From positions 1 to 50,084 of the forward strand of contig JAJEFO010000116.1 of the NCBI GenBank assembly GCA_022820365.1: a stretch of DNA of 50,084 nucleotides, in the 5' to 3' direction. Under the pieces are notes generated by a model. The model had not been told where the DNA came from and made no database searches. It saw only the letters and a program-made list of their open reading frames with translations. This stretch comes from Silicimonas sp. (GTDB lineage Bacteria; Pseudomonadota; Alphaproteobacteria; Rhodobacterales; Rhodobacteraceae). The position numbers and the translations under genes are program-made. Below, piece after piece: positions 1 through 9,540 of this stretch (positions within the stretch are counted from its first letter, which is position 1; every line of letters starts with the position of its first letter).

Positions 1-126
1 AGCCGCGGCCAGTCCAAGCCCCGTGGCGTCAGGCAGAAGATGAGCGGATTCCCCCTTCGCAAGCGCGGCCCGGTGTCGCGCCGGGAACACCGCTGGATGC
101 CCGAAATCGTCTCAAATTGCGCTTAA
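1..126 (+). CDS. 3' end of an ORF, possibly an IS4-type transposase tail (partial)
   Basis: Frame 1 is open from the first base to a TAA at 124-126 (41 residues). The peptide is basic and includes KMSGFPLRKRGP followed by RREHRW. This resembles the basic C-terminal tails I recall from some IS4-type transposases (K-M-S-x-F/Y-x-L). The resemblance is from memory and short, so it is tentative; the ORF could be something else or chance. Its closeness to the HTH/Fic pair just downstream fits a mobile-element setting. Confidence 0.3.
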   Translation, partial: SRGQSKPRGVRQKMSGFPLRKRGPVSRREHRWMPEIVSNCA

Positions 127-291
127 AGCAACAGTATTGGGATTAAAGCAGAAAACTACACTAGCGCATTGTGCCATAACATAATTTAGCAAAACGCTCA
201 AGTTAGACAAACTATAGTATTGCACTTATTTCAAAAATGCCATATCAGAACATTACAAACTTCTCCAATTTGCAGATCCATTGGTTGGCAA
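127..291. promoter_or_regulatory. AT-rich leader upstream of the HTH/Fic pair
   Basis: The stretch from about 120 to 290 is clearly richer in A/T than the rest of the window and contains TATAGTAT at 214-221. It probably holds the promoter and autoregulatory site of the HTH gene downstream, since HTH proteins paired with toxins usually bind their own promoters. I could not define a convincing -35/-10 pair or operator. Confidence 0.3.
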
Positions 292-753
292 ATGTCCTTC
301 TCACGCACGAAACAAAGGCAGGCAGAAGCTAAAGTCAGTCAGGCCGCCCAATCGGCCCAGGCGTTCACTAAACCGGTGGGTGGCTGGATCGTGACCTTTC
401 AGGAGGCAATCGGCATAGGCGTTTCCGCTCTTGCCGAACGGTTGGGTGTGTCCCGCAACAGCGTCTACAGTTCCATCCAGAATGAGCGGGCGGGGACCAT
501 CTCGCTGAACCAGCTCGAAAAGACTGCCGAGGCCATGGGCGGCAAGCTCGTCTACGCGATCATCCCCCGCGAGGGTTCGGTCGAAGAGATTGTCATGGTC
601 CAGGCCCGCAAGAAGGCCAGACGCATCGTCCAGCGCACCCGCACGCATATGGCCTTGGAAGGGCAGACAGAGGGCTTGCGCAGCCAAGAGGAGATGATCG
701 AGGAGTTGGCGAGCGAAATCGCGCGGGAAATGCCGAGGGATTTCTGGAAGTGA
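292..753 (+). CDS. HTH protein, mobile mystery protein A type
   Basis: A 153-residue protein from the ATG at 292; an in-frame TTG at 220 would add 24 unlikely residues. A helix-turn-helix lies at about residues 43-65 (ALAERLGVSRNSVYSSIQ). It is followed by a segment resembling Cro/antitoxin-like proteins (LEKTAEAMGGKLVYAIIP) and a charged helical C-terminus. This is the pattern of the 'mobile mystery protein A' family, known mainly for sitting next to a Fic-domain protein in mobile regions. The stop TGA overlaps the GTG start of the Fic gene by four bases, so the two are probably translationally coupled. A role as DNA-binding regulator or antitoxin is inferred from the pairing and not shown. 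No strong Shine-Dalgarno is visible before 292. Confidence 0.8.
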   Translation: MSFSRTKQRQAEAKVSQAAQSAQAFTKPVGGWIVTFQEAIGIGVSALAERLGVSRNSVYSSIQNERAGTISLNQLEKTAEAMGGKLVYAIIPREGSVEEIVMVQARKKARRIVQRTRTHMALEGQTEGLRSQEEMIEELASEIAREMPRDFWK

Positions 754-1355
754 CCATCGAGTTGAACGAGCCCACCGGCGCGACCCCGCTCGCGCCTGAC
801 GAGCTGCTGGGACTCAAGGCCAGGCACATCTCAACGCGCGGCGAGTTGAACGAGCTGGAGGGCGATAACATCATCGAGGGGTTGAGCTGGCTGGAGCGGC
901 GGTCGAAGTCCTTCGATGTCCTGACCGACGATGCCGTGCGTGAGGTCCACAAGCGCCTGTTCGGCAAGGTCTGGGACTGGGCAGGCGCCTACAGGCAAGC
1001 GGAGAAGAACATTGGCGTGCCTGTCTGGCAAATCTCGACCGAAATGCGCACCTGCCTCGACGACGCCCGGTACTGGCGCGAGAAGGGCACTTACGAACCG
1101 CTGGAAGCCACCGCACGCTTCCACCACAAACTGGCTTGGGTCCACCCCTTTGCGAACGGAAACGGACGCTGGGCGCGGATCATGGCCGATGCGTACCTGG
1201 CCACAATCGATCCCGACCTCTTTCTCGATTGGTCAGGAGGCGGTACACCGATCGCCGACAGGGCCCACCGTGCGCGGTACAACGCGGCGCTGCGGGCGGC
1301 AGACAGGTTTGAGTTCGGGCCGCTGGTTGAGTTGGTGAGAAAGATGGCTGCTTGA
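750..1355 (+). CDS. Fic domain protein, mobile mystery protein B type
   Basis: 201 residues from a GTG that overlaps the upstream stop. The Fic core motif HPFANGNGRWAR is at residues 132-143, with the catalytic His132 and the GNGR anion-binding loop intact. Canonical Fic AMP-transferases have D or E before GNGR; here it is N, as I recall for the mobile mystery protein B family, so the nucleotide transferred cannot be assumed. The N-terminal helix region (LNELEGDNI, about 34-42) is where an inhibitory helix would sit, but I do not see a clean S/T-x-x-x-E-G/N motif. The gene ends 20 bases before the convergent valS. It probably acts as a toxin or protein-modifying enzyme held in check by its HTH partner (inference). 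Confidence 0.85.
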   Translation: MTIELNEPTGATPLAPDELLGLKARHISTRGELNELEGDNIIEGLSWLERRSKSFDVLTDDAVREVHKRLFGKVWDWAGAYRQAEKNIGVPVWQISTEMRTCLDDARYWREKGTYEPLEATARFHHKLAWVHPFANGNGRWARIMADAYLATIDPDLFLDWSGGGTPIADRAHRARYNAALRAADRFEFGPLVELVRKMAA

Positions 1356-1375
1356 AACCGGCAAGAGGGCGGACT

Positions 1376-4300
1376 TCAGTCGAGTTCCTCGATCCGACCC
1401 AGCGCAGTCCTGAGCCGGCCAAGCTCTTCGGCCTTGAGTGATGCCGCTTCCTCGGTCTCGGCAATCACTTCTTCGGCTGCATTCTCGCGGAACTTCCTGT
1501 TGTCCAGGCGGCCTTGAAGCCCTGCGAACTCCTTTTCGAGCTTGCCGACAGCCTTTTCGAGGCGTGCTCGTTCGACCGCAACGTCGATCAATCCCTCGAG
1601 CGGCAGTGCGAATGTACCGCCCAGCGCTGCGATCGTCGCGGAGCCCCTGGGAGCCGCTTCCGCGTCAGTCAGGGCCTCGATGCGCGCCTGACGCATGATC
1701 ATGGACTCGTTGCTCTTCCACGCCTTCTCGCCTGCCGCATCAAGGGACAGCTTGAGCAGCGGGGTCTTCGTCCTGGCCGGGACGTTCATTTCCCCTCGAA
1801 CCGAGCGAACCTTCTCGATGAGATCGATGACCCAGCCGATTTCCGTCTCGGCGACCGCATCGACGAGTTCATCGCCACAGGTCGTCCAATCCGCGTGAAC
1901 GAGCATTTTCTCACGCGTCGGGGCCGAAAGCGTCCAGAGCTCCTCGGTGATGAACGGCATGAACGGGTGGAGCAGGATCAGGCTCTGATCAAGCAGCCAG
2001 GCCATGGTACGTCGCGTTTCCTCGGCATGTTCCGTGTCGAACAGGGGCTTCGAGAACTCGACGTACCAGTCGCAGAACGTGCCCCAAACGAACGTGTAGA
2101 GCGTGTTCGCGGCGTCATTGAAGCGAAATCCGCCCAACGCCTCGTCGACGGCGATGCGCGTCTTTGCGAGCTCGCCGATGATCCACTTGTTGACTGTCTG
2201 CGTGGCGTTCGGGGTCCTGTCGTCTACCTCGAAGACGCCGTTCAACTCCGCAAACCGGGCTGCATTCCAGAGCTTGGTCGTGAAGTTGCGGTAACCGGCG
2301 ACACGGCTCTCGGACAGCTTGAGGTCGCGGCCCATGGCAGCCATCGAGGTAAGCGTGAAGCGGACCGCGTCTGCGCCGAACTTGTCGACCAGCTCGATCG
2401 GATCGATGACGTTGCCGAGGGATTTCGACATCTTGTTGCCCGCAGCGTCGCGCACGAGAGCATGGACGTAGACGGTGTCGAACGGGCGGTCGCCGACCAT
2501 CGCGTACTGCATCATCATCATGCGCGCGACCCAGAAGAATATGATGTCAAAGCCGGTGACGAGAACGCTGGTCGGGAAGTATCTTTCGAGTTCAGCGGTG
2601 TTCTCGGGCCAGCCGAGGGTGCCGATGGGCCAGAGCCCGGAAGAGAACCACGTGTCCAGCACGTCGGGGTCACGGTAGAGCGGTGCCGTCCAGTCATTGC
2701 CGGACGCCGCCATTGCCGTGCTTTCCGAAATCGCCTCGTCGTATGCCATGGCGTCGGCGACGACCGCCACGTCCGCGGGGTAAAACTCATTGGCCAGCGC
2801 AACTGCTTCGACCTCGTCGGCCGCGCAGAAGGCTTTGAGTTCATCCGTGCATGGCGTTCCGTTCTTGAGATTCGGGCCATACCAGACAGGGATCTGGTGA
2901 CCCCACCACAGCTGTCGGGAGATGCACCACGGTTCGATGCTCGTCAGCCAGTTGAAATAGACCTTCCTGTGCTGCTCAGGCAGGATTTCCGTCGTGCCGT
3001 CGCGGACCGCTTCCAATGCAGGCCCGACGATCTTCTCCGTGTCGACGAACCACTGGTCGGTCAGCATGGGTTCGATGACGACCTTTGAACGGTCGCCGAA
3101 CGGCTGCATGATCTTCCTTGCTTCCACGAGGGGGGCGGGGGTGTCTTCGCCCTCGCCCTCCGCCGATGGCTGCTTGCCAAGTCGCGGATCGCTCGCAACG
3201 GTCATGACAGCGAGTCCTTCGGCGGTAATCTGTTCGACGACCCTGCTTCGTGCCTCGAACCGGTCAAGTCCGCGCAGGTCATCCGGGACGAGATTGATCG
3301 CGTCCGCGCCGGCTTCGGTAAGGGTCTCCTTGCCCTCGGCAACGCTGATCGCGACCGCCGCGGCTTCGGCATAAGGGGCGCCGTCGTCGCGCATCTGCCC
3401 CTTGGTGTCCATGAGGCGGTACATGGGAATGTTGCCGCGCTTGGCGACGATGTAGTCGTTGAAGTCATGGGCACCGGTGATCTTGACCGCGCCGGAGCCG
3501 AACTCGGGATCCGGGTAAGGGTCCGTGATGATCGGAATCAGGCGGCGGTGATCCTTCGGGCCGACCGGGATTTCGCAGAGCTTTCCGACGATTGGCGCGT
3601 ATCGTTCGTCCGATGGGTGAACCGCGACCGCACCGTCGCCAAGCATGGTCTCAGGCCGTGTGGTCGCGATCGAGATGTAGTCCCGGGTCTCGCGCAGGGT
3701 CACGTTCCCATCTTCATCCTTCTCGACGTACTCGTAGGTCGCGTTCCCTGCGAGCGGGTACTTGAAGTGCCACATGTGGCCATCGACCTCGGTGTTCTCG
3801 ACCTCGAGGTCGGAGATCGCGGTCTCGAAGTGCGGATCCCAGTTGACCAGGCGCTTGCCTCGGTAGATGAGGCCATCTTCATGCATCTTGACGAAGGCGC
3901 GAATGACGGCGTCATGGAAATTGCCCTCTTCACTGGAAGGCGCATCCGGCGCGCCCGACATGGTGAACGCGTTTCGGGTCCAGTCGCAGCTGGCGCCGAG
4001 GCGCTTGAGCTGCTCGATGATGGTTCCGCCGGACTCTTCCTTCCATTCCCAGACCTTCCCGGTGAATGCCTCGCGGCCCATGTCGCGCCGTGACGGCTGG
4101 CCCGTTTCGGCCAGCATGCGTTCGACAACCATCTGCGTGGCGATGCCGGCGTGATCCTGCCCGGGCTGCCAGAGCGTATCGAAACCCCGCATCCTGTGCC
4201 AGCGGACGAGAATGTCCTGCAGAGTGTTGTTGAAAGCGTGACCCATGTGGAGCACGCCAGTCACGTTTGGCGGCGGGATCATGATGCAGAACGGTTCGGC

Positions 4301-4399
4301 ACCGGGCCGCGCGTTGGCGCCCGCCTTGAAGGCGCCCGCACTCTCCCACGCTGAGTAGATGCGGGATTCGGCCTCGTGGGCGTCAAAAGTCTTGTCCAT
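1376..4399 (-). CDS. valS: valine--tRNA ligase
   Basis: Cytosolic class I aminoacyl-tRNA synthetase charging tRNA-Val, 1007 residues. The start at 4399 ([11 protein letters not shown]) is chosen because GGAGGGACC lies just upstream and family members begin this way; the longer open frame upstream is not protein-like. The HIGH-type signature appears as HMGH in [12 protein letters not shown], and KMSKS as NKMSKSLGN. The editing insert, anticodon-binding domain and a C-terminal coiled coil ([15 protein letters not shown] region) follow in the usual order, so the protein is complete. It faces the HTH/Fic pair tail to tail. Two of its tRNA substrates, tRNA-Val(CAC) and tRNA-Val(UAC), are also in this window. 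Confidence 0.98.
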   Translation of the reverse strand: MDKTFDAHEAESRIYSAWESAGAFKAGANARPGAEPFCIMIPPPNVTGVLHMGHAFNNTLQDILVRWHRMRGFDTLWQPGQDHAGIATQMVVERMLAETGQPSRRDMGREAFTGKVWEWKEESGGTIIEQLKRLGASCDWTRNAFTMSGAPDAPSSEEGNFHDAVIRAFVKMHEDGLIYRGKRLVNWDPHFETAISDLEVENTEVDGHMWHFKYPLAGNATYEYVEKDEDGNVTLRETRDYISIATTRPETMLGDGAVAVHPSDERYAPIVGKLCEIPVGPKDHRRLIPIITDPYPDPEFGSGAVKITGAHDFNDYIVAKRGNIPMYRLMDTKGQMRDDGAPYAEAAAVAISVAEGKETLTEAGADAINLVPDDLRGLDRFEARSRVVEQITAEGLAVMTVASDPRLGKQPSAEGEGEDTPAPLVEARKIMQPFGDRSKVVIEPMLTDQWFVDTEKIVGPALEAVRDGTTEILPEQHRKVYFNWLTSIEPWCISRQLWWGHQIPVWYGPNLKNGTPCTDELKAFCAADEVEAVALANEFYPADVAVVADAMAYDEAISESTAMAASGNDWTAPLYRDPDVLDTWFSSGLWPIGTLGWPENTAELERYFPTSVLVTGFDIIFFWVARMMMMQYAMVGDRPFDTVYVHALVRDAAGNKMSKSLGNVIDPIELVDKFGADAVRFTLTSMAAMGRDLKLSESRVAGYRNFTTKLWNAARFAELNGVFEVDDRTPNATQTVNKWIIGELAKTRIAVDEALGGFRFNDAANTLYTFVWGTFCDWYVEFSKPLFDTEHAEETRRTMAWLLDQSLILLHPFMPFITEELWTLSAPTREKMLVHADWTTCGDELVDAVAETEIGWVIDLIEKVRSVRGEMNVPARTKTPLLKLSLDAAGEKAWKSNESMIMRQARIEALTDAEAAPRGSATIAALGGTFALPLEGLIDVAVERARLEKAVGKLEKEFAGLQGRLDNRKFRENAAEEVIAETEEAASLKAEELGRLRTALGRIEELD

Positions 4400-4664
4400 G
4401 GCGTCGGTCCCTCCGTTCGGCGCACCGTTTATCGCTGCCTTGCGGCGAGGAAAAGGCCGACCGGGAATTTGTCCGGATCGCGTGTCTGGGAGGGGATGGG
4501 CCAGGTTCCCTCGCGATGCGGCAGGTGGCTGCGCCGGTTTCGGCCGTGCGAGCCGCAGAATTACGCTTCGGACGCGCTTGCCACTGCTCACGCAGTGCTT
4601 TGGGCCTCTGGACTCCGGTCGACACGAAGCTAGGGTTTGCGCAGTGACGAATTGGGAATTTCCG
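4400..4664. other. Divergent intergenic region, valS / coxL-like
   Basis: About 265 bases between the divergent valS and molybdenum-hydroxylase genes must contain both promoters. The only clear signal is the valS Shine-Dalgarno (GGAGGGACC on the minus strand, about 4404-4412). No operator or RNA gene was recognised. Confidence 0.4.
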
Positions 4665-6953
4665 ATGGACAAGTTCGGCAAGTCGCAGCCGGTCCGGCGG
4701 CTCGAGGATCGGCGGTTTCTGACCGGTGCAGGACGGTATGTCGACGATATCGTTCCAGAAGGCGCGCTCTACGCGGTCTTTGTGAGGTCGCAGGTGGCGC
4801 ACGGGCACATGGCACCCGTGGATCTTGAGGAGGCACGCGGGATGCCGGGCGTGAAACTTGCGATCGCCAGCGAGGATCTCGCGGCCATGGGCGTGGACTA
4901 CTCGCTTGGAACGAAGGTTGTCACGAACAAGGATGGATCGACCGCAGCCGAACCGCGTCGTCCGATCCTGGCGGAAGGCAAGGTCCGGTTCGTGGGCGAT
5001 GCGGTGGCCGTTGTCGTGGCAGAGACGCAGGCGCAGGCAAAGGATGCCGCTGAAAGCGTCTTTGCCGACGTGGAGGAACTTGGAGCCAAGCTGGATCTGG
5101 CTCCTGGCGGCAACGCGATTCATGACGAGGTCCCGGACAATGTCGCCTTTGACTGGCGGGCTGGCGATGTCGCTGCCGTGGAAGGCGCGATGGCTGGGGC
5201 CGCGCATGTCGTGACAACGCGGGTCGCGGACAACCGCGTCATCTGCAATTCAATGGAGCCGCGCGGCTGCTTCGCGGAGTGGGACGGCGAGCGCCTGCAC
5301 TTTTCCTACAGCGGTCAGGGCGTCTGGGGCATGAAGGCGGACCTGATTGCATGTTTCGGGCTTGGAAAGGACCAGGTCAGGGTCACCACGCCTGATGTCG
5401 GCGGCGGGTTCGGCATGAAGGCCTTCGGATATCCCGAGTATTTCGCGGTTGCGGCCTGCGCCTGGATGCTGGGTCGGCCCGTGCGCTGGATGTCCGAGCG
5501 CACCGAGGCGATGCTGGCCGACAATTCCGGCCGGGACCTGGTCTCCGACACTGCGCTCGCCTTCGATTCCGAATTCAGGATCCTGGCCTACAAGGTCAAC
5601 ACGTCCTGCAACCTTGGGGCCTACCTTTCGGCAGAGGCGCAGCAGATTCAGTCCGAATTGTTCGCCAAGGTTGCCATGGGAGTCTACGACGTCCAGACGG
5701 TGGCCCTGACCTGCAAGGGGTTCTTCACCAATACCGGTCAGGTCGACGCATACCGCGGCGCAGGACGGCCGGAGGCAATGCTCGCACTCGAGCGATCGAT
5801 CGACAATGCCGCCCGCGTGCTCGGCGTTGATTCCCACGAACTGCGGCGGAAGAACTTCATTCCCCCTGCAAAATTCCCTTACAAGACCGCGATCGCCGGG
5901 ACTTATGACGTTGGCGAGTTCGACCGGGTTCTGACGTCCGCCGAGGAGAATTCCGATCGTGCGGGCTTCGCCGCGCGTCGCGCAGAGTCCGAGGCACGAG
6001 GACGTCTGCGGGGGCAAGGCCTCTGCTACTACATCGAATCCATTCTTGGCGACCAGATCGAGGGCGCCAGGGTTGTCTTCGAGGAGGACGGAACCGTCAG
6101 CCTCTACGTCGGCACGCAATCGAACGGACAGGGGCACGAGACGGTCTTTGCTACGTTCCTGGCCGATCACACAGGCATTCCGGCAGACGCGGTTCGCATC
6201 GTGCAGGGCGACAGCGATCTGGTGCCGAGTGGCGGGGGGACGGGCGGCTCGCGTTCGGTGACGATGCAGACCGGAGCGACGCTTGCCACCGTGGCCACGA
6301 TCACGAATCAGTTCGGCGAGTATCTTGCGACGAAGTTCGAATCCAAAGACGTGGAGTTCGACGACGAACGCTTTCGACTCGATGGTTCGAACGAGACACC
6401 CACGATGCTCGAGGTTGCCGAAATGGCACGGGCCGACGGCATGACAGACATTCTGGACGTGAAGGAAGAGTGGTCGGTCGACAACATGTCCTTCCCGAAC
6501 GGTGCGCATGTCGCGGAAGTCGAGATAGATCCGGAAACCGGAACCGTGGTCGTGGACCGTTATTCCGTGACGGACGATCTCGGCAACATGGTCAATCCGC
6601 TCCTGGCCGAGGGCCAGGTGCACGGGGGCGTTGCCCAAGGCATCGGCCAGGTCATTAGCGAGCATGTTGCATATGACGAGGACGGCCAGCTGCTGACCGC
6701 CACGTTCATGGACTACGGCATGCCGCGGGCGGGGGACGTGCCGATGATCGGGTTCGATACTGAACCCGTTCCCTCGCTCTACAATCCCATGGGCATGAAG
6801 GGCTGCGGGGAGGCCGGAACCGTCGGGGCTCTTGGCGCCGTGGCCAACGCGGTTGCGGACGCCATGGCATGCCGCGGCGTGGAGGCGGTGGACATGCCAT
6901 ACACGCCCGCAAGGGTCTGGCACGCGCTGAATGCAGGAGGTGATGCAGGTTAG
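4665..6953 (+). CDS. Xanthine dehydrogenase family molybdopterin-binding subunit (form II CoxL-like)
   Basis: 762 residues from ATG 4665 ([12 protein letters not shown]). This is the large, molybdenum-cofactor subunit of a CO dehydrogenase/xanthine dehydrogenase-type hydroxylase. The N-terminal segment [18 protein letters not shown] is typical. The active-site loop reads AYRGAGR (362-368), the form II signature; true CO dehydrogenases carry AYRCSFR, so CO oxidation is unlikely. The catalytic glutamate lies in GCGEAGT (E716). The iron-sulfur and FAD subunits that normally accompany this protein are not adjacent: a DUF2235 gene follows and valS precedes. It must work with subunits encoded elsewhere or be an orphan. 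The substrate cannot be told from sequence. Confidence 0.9.
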   Translation: MDKFGKSQPVRRLEDRRFLTGAGRYVDDIVPEGALYAVFVRSQVAHGHMAPVDLEEARGMPGVKLAIASEDLAAMGVDYSLGTKVVTNKDGSTAAEPRRPILAEGKVRFVGDAVAVVVAETQAQAKDAAESVFADVEELGAKLDLAPGGNAIHDEVPDNVAFDWRAGDVAAVEGAMAGAAHVVTTRVADNRVICNSMEPRGCFAEWDGERLHFSYSGQGVWGMKADLIACFGLGKDQVRVTTPDVGGGFGMKAFGYPEYFAVAACAWMLGRPVRWMSERTEAMLADNSGRDLVSDTALAFDSEFRILAYKVNTSCNLGAYLSAEAQQIQSELFAKVAMGVYDVQTVALTCKGFFTNTGQVDAYRGAGRPEAMLALERSIDNAARVLGVDSHELRRKNFIPPAKFPYKTAIAGTYDVGEFDRVLTSAEENSDRAGFAARRAESEARGRLRGQGLCYYIESILGDQIEGARVVFEEDGTVSLYVGTQSNGQGHETVFATFLADHTGIPADAVRIVQGDSDLVPSGGGTGGSRSVTMQTGATLATVATITNQFGEYLATKFESKDVEFDDERFRLDGSNETPTMLEVAEMARADGMTDILDVKEEWSVDNMSFPNGAHVAEVEIDPETGTVVVDRYSVTDDLGNMVNPLLAEGQVHGGVAQGIGQVISEHVAYDEDGQLLTATFMDYGMPRAGDVPMIGFDTEPVPSLYNPMGMKGCGEAGTVGALGAVANAVADAMACRGVEAVDMPYTPARVWHALNAGGDAG

Positions 6954-7056
6954 AAGTGGTCGTCACGCAAATCCGCGAGAGCGGGTCTTGTTCAAGGACG
7001 GGACATCGCCCTGAACCTGCCTTGCGGGTTCCGGGTCCGTTACGCGAGGACTTACG

Positions 7057-8118
7057 ATGAGTCTGAGAGCCCAGATACGCGATCTGGCCGGCTTCCTTCG
7101 CCGGACCGAGCGATCTGTGCATCAGCACACGCGAGAACCGGTCGATCATGTTGTTCTTCTCGACGGAACCATGTCAACGCTGGCCGAGGGCGAGGAGACG
7201 AACGTTGGCTTGATCTACAAGCTTCTGGAGGAAGTGGCTCGGTCAGGCAGGTTGAGCCTCTATTATGAAGCTGGAACCCAATGGTCGGACTGGTCGAAGA
7301 CCCTGGATGTCATAGAGGGCCGGGGGATCAACAGGCGGATCCGTCGCGCCTATGGCTGGCTCGCCACCAGATATCGGCCCGGAGACCGGATCTTCCTGAT
7401 CGGCTATTCACGGGGCGCCTTCGCGGTCCGGTCGCTGGCAGGCGTGATCGACAAGGTAGGCCTCCTGCGGCAGGACGAGGCGATTGAGCGCCTGGTGCAG
7501 CAAGCCTTTCGCCATTACCAGATCAACAACGGGGGGGAAGCGCGTGAAGTGTTTTCCGATTCGCATTGCTGGCGTGACGTGTCGATCGAGGTGATCGGCT
7601 GCTTCGATACGGTCAAGTCCCTTGGATTGCGGGCTCCCTTTGTTTGGAAGTGGTCGGAAATCAGGCACTCCTTCCACAACCATCAGCTGGGTCATCATAT
7701 CAGGCACGGGTACCATGCCTTGGCCCTTGACGAGACACGCGAAGCGTTTCGGCCAATTCTCTGGGAATGCGAACCTGGCCGCGACGGGACCGTGGAGCAG
7801 GTCTGGTTTCGCGGCTCGCACAGCGATATCGGAGGCCAGCTGGCAGGCAGCAACGAGGCGCGACCGCTCTCGAACATTCCGCTTACGTGGATGCTTGAGC
7901 GGATCGAGCGAAGCGGTCTGCCGCTGCCGGCAGGTTGGCAGCAGAGGTTTCCGACGGATCCCGACGCACCTTCCGTTGGAACCTGGTCGGGATGGGGCAA
8001 GATATTTCTTGCACGGAAGAAGCGAGTGTTCGGAACTGATCCGTCCGAGTCCGTGCACCCTTCGGCAGAGGGCCGTTCGTTTCTTGCCACGGAGGTTCGC
8101 GAACCGGTTCGCTCCTAG
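7057..8118 (+). CDS. DUF2235 domain alpha/beta-hydrolase
   Basis: 353 residues, with AGGA a few bases before the ATG. The family hallmarks are an early LLDGT (35-38) and a nucleophile elbow GYSRGAF with Ser118, followed by AVRSLAG. A later segment with FRGSHSDIGG fits the catalytic Asp/His region of this fold. DUF2235 covers predicted phospholipase-like hydrolases, including the Tle1 type VI effectors, but this protein lacks VgrG/PAAR or immunity neighbours, so an effector role is not supported. It starts 103 bases after the CoxL-like gene on the same strand and may be cotranscribed. There is no signal peptide; it is predicted cytosolic. Confidence 0.85.
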   Translation: MSLRAQIRDLAGFLRRTERSVHQHTREPVDHVVLLDGTMSTLAEGEETNVGLIYKLLEEVARSGRLSLYYEAGTQWSDWSKTLDVIEGRGINRRIRRAYGWLATRYRPGDRIFLIGYSRGAFAVRSLAGVIDKVGLLRQDEAIERLVQQAFRHYQINNGGEAREVFSDSHCWRDVSIEVIGCFDTVKSLGLRAPFVWKWSEIRHSFHNHQLGHHIRHGYHALALDETREAFRPILWECEPGRDGTVEQVWFRGSHSDIGGQLAGSNEARPLSNIPLTWMLERIERSGLPLPAGWQQRFPTDPDAPSVGTWSGWGKIFLARKKRVFGTDPSESVHPSAEGRSFLATEVREPVRS

Positions 8119-8129
8119 ACGTGTCCGGG

Positions 8130-8340
8130 CTAGTTGGAGCCATATCCGGCATTTCTGAGGTATTTCGCGCACTCCTGCGGTTTGATGCTTTCGAGAACTC
8201 CGCCAACATTACGCCAGCGCGCGTCCCGGGACCGCGCGGCGGCGTTCCGAAGCCGATGCTTGATCTTGGCAGACGCCTGCTCGATCGGGTTCAGGTCCGG
8301 ACTGTACGGCGGCAGGAAAAGCACGTGCGCGCCGGCGGAA
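8130..8340 (-). pseudogene. IS630-family transposase, 3' remnant (copy 1)
   Basis: The minus-strand frame ending at the TAG at 8130 encodes GAHVLFLPPYSPDLNPIEQ followed by KIKHRLRNAAARS and a terminal ECAKYLRNAGY. This is the C-terminal DDE part of an IS630-type transposase, with the LPPYSPDLNPIE block around the last catalytic acidic residue. Upstream codons (about 8340-8450) only weakly resemble the family and contain no recognisable catalytic Asp, so the 5' half is gone or scrambled. It is non-functional. A second remnant in the opposite orientation lies at about 9541-9720. Confidence 0.8.
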
Positions 8341-8533
8341 GGTCGCGCTCGCGCGCGGCACTGATTTGCCGGGGCGGGAGGCTTCCCTCGGGCGAACTTG
8401 TCCGGCCGCCCTGGATGGCATCCGGCGTTCCCGTTGCTGACATCCACGCCGGCCTCTCCGCTTCAGAAGCCGGATTCCGGCGGTTTGCGACGCCGCCAAG
8501 GTCGTGCTCAGCCTGGAATGGTCTGTCGAGCGT
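8341..8533. other. Decayed stretch between IS630 remnant and brnA
   Basis: No gene with protein-like composition is visible. This is probably scrambled insertion-sequence DNA continuing from the transposase remnant, since a weakly similar frame extends to about 8450 on the minus strand. Confidence 0.35.
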
Positions 8534-8818
8534 TCAGCTTGTCTGCTCCGCCTTCATGTAGCTGCGCAGCACCATGTTGATGCGCGTCTGGTATCCCTTG
8601 CCATCCGCCTTGAAGAATTCAAGAACATCTGCATCCAGCCGCAACGAGACGGCCTGCTTCGGCCGAGGCATCGTAACTTGAGCCCGCGACCAGTCGAATT
8701 CGCCTTCGTCGTCGTCGCAAACCGGCTCAAGACCCGCCGCCTCTTCGCGACGGAGCCGCTCCCAGTCTGTCTTGCCTTCACTCTTGAGGCGGGTCGTTTC
8801 CCCCGCTGAACTTTTCAT
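8534..8818 (-). CDS. brnA: BrnA family antitoxin
   Basis: 94 residues from ATG 8818 (MKSSAGETTRLKSEGKTDWERL). The C-terminal half matches the BrnA ribbon-helix-helix pattern: PRPKQAVSLRLDADVLEFFKADGKGYQTRINMVLRSYM. BrnA binds the BrnT RNase toxin and the shared promoter. The start lies inside the 3' end of brnT (overlap about 41 bases), the usual toxin-first order with coupled translation. A longer in-frame start at 8878 would lie deeper in brnT and is less likely. The pair sits between two decayed IS630 pieces, consistent with acquired DNA. Confidence 0.88.
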   Translation of the reverse strand: MKSSAGETTRLKSEGKTDWERLRREEAAGLEPVCDDDEGEFDWSRAQVTMPRPKQAVSLRLDADVLEFFKADGKGYQTRINMVLRSYMKAEQTS

Positions 8819-9080
8819 CGTAATGCTCCCGTTCCCGTCTGTTGGCCCGGCGGGCCGTGATGAGCCGGATCTTCCCATCCCTGAAAGTGTAGATCACCGA
8901 GATGATCAATCCCTCCAGACTGCCGACAGCAATCCATCGCTCTTCACCTTTCTGGCTTGAAGGTGCATGCAGCACTGGCCCCCCGTCGAAGATCAACTTT
9001 GCGTCTTCAAAATCGATTCCGTGTTTCCTGATCGTCGAACGACGCTTGGCGTCGTCCCACTCAAATTCCTGGTCTGCCAT
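8778..9080 (-). CDS. brnT: BrnT family toxin (ribonuclease)
   Basis: 100 residues. The start (MADQEFEWDDAKRRSTIRKHGIDFEDA) and the end (YTFRDGKIRLITARRANRREREHYDE) follow the BrnT pattern. In the family, a small RelE-like fold cleaves RNA, with catalytic residues in the basic RRAN/R-x-x-E-R segment, which is present. AAGGGAA lies about 9 bases before the ATG. It is transcribed leftward with brnA as a two-gene unit. The upstream palindromes at 9185-9205 are a possible autoregulatory site. Confidence 0.9.
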   Translation of the reverse strand: MADQEFEWDDAKRRSTIRKHGIDFEDAKLIFDGGPVLHAPSSQKGEERWIAVGSLEGLIISVIYTFRDGKIRLITARRANRREREHYDEKFSGGNDPPQE

Positions 9081-9184
9081 CCTCGATGGTTCCCTTTTGC
9101 TGTAATTCGCAGCAGTTTCATCGTAAGGTTCTCCATTCCCAAATTTTCATAGAAGCGAAGCGCAATGCTTCCACTCCAGTAACG

Positions 9185-9205
9185 TGTATACAGGATGTAT
9201 ATACA
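9185..9205. promoter_or_regulatory. Paired short palindromes upstream of brnTA
   Basis: Two palindromes, TGTATACA and TGTATATACA, stand close together about 105-125 bases upstream of the brnT start. BrnTA-type pairs are autorepressed by RHH antitoxins that bind short palindromic repeats, so this is a candidate operator. The distance to brnT is on the long side and no -35/-10 was fixed with confidence. Confidence 0.3.
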
Positions 9206-9540
9206 AACCGTTTGATTTGCAACCGAACTTTGGTCTGCCAGGATCACTTGGCTTCGAACCCGTGGCTTGCTGGCAACATCGCCAAGTTTCCCTCGGGCCG
9301 TTGAGCGCTTCCAAGAGCCGGATGTCAGTACGTCTGCGCTCGGCTTCAACGGTCTGGATCGGAAGTGGCACTCGGCGCACGGACGCGCCGGGTGCCATTG
9401 CCTGAAACTGTCGAGGGCGGCTCCGAAGGGAGAGATGCATTTGGACGTTATATACATGACTAACCATCAGTCAGCCGCACGGGGTCGACCCACGCCCCTG
9501 ACCCACCGGCGCTCGTAGCCTAGCCTGTAAAAAATCCGAA
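9206..9540. other. Non-coding accessory stretch
   Basis: No protein-like ORF is visible. A small inverted repeat TGACT-n7-AGTCA lies at about 9461-9477, just after an AT-rich TTATATACA. The base composition is mixed, like decayed mobile DNA. Confidence 0.3.

Noticed and set aside
1514-3088. A 524-codon plus-strand ORF inside valS
   Set aside because: It is the antisense shadow of the synthetase gene, whose motifs and length are complete on the other strand.
5250-6923. A 557-codon minus-strand ORF inside the CoxL-like gene
   Set aside because: It is an antisense shadow; the plus-strand gene carries all active-site motifs. The peptide is His/Arg-rich with no recognisable domain.
4665-6953. 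True carbon monoxide dehydrogenase (coxL form I)
   Set aside because: The active-site loop is AYRGAGR and not AYRCSFR, so the selenium/copper CO site is not present.
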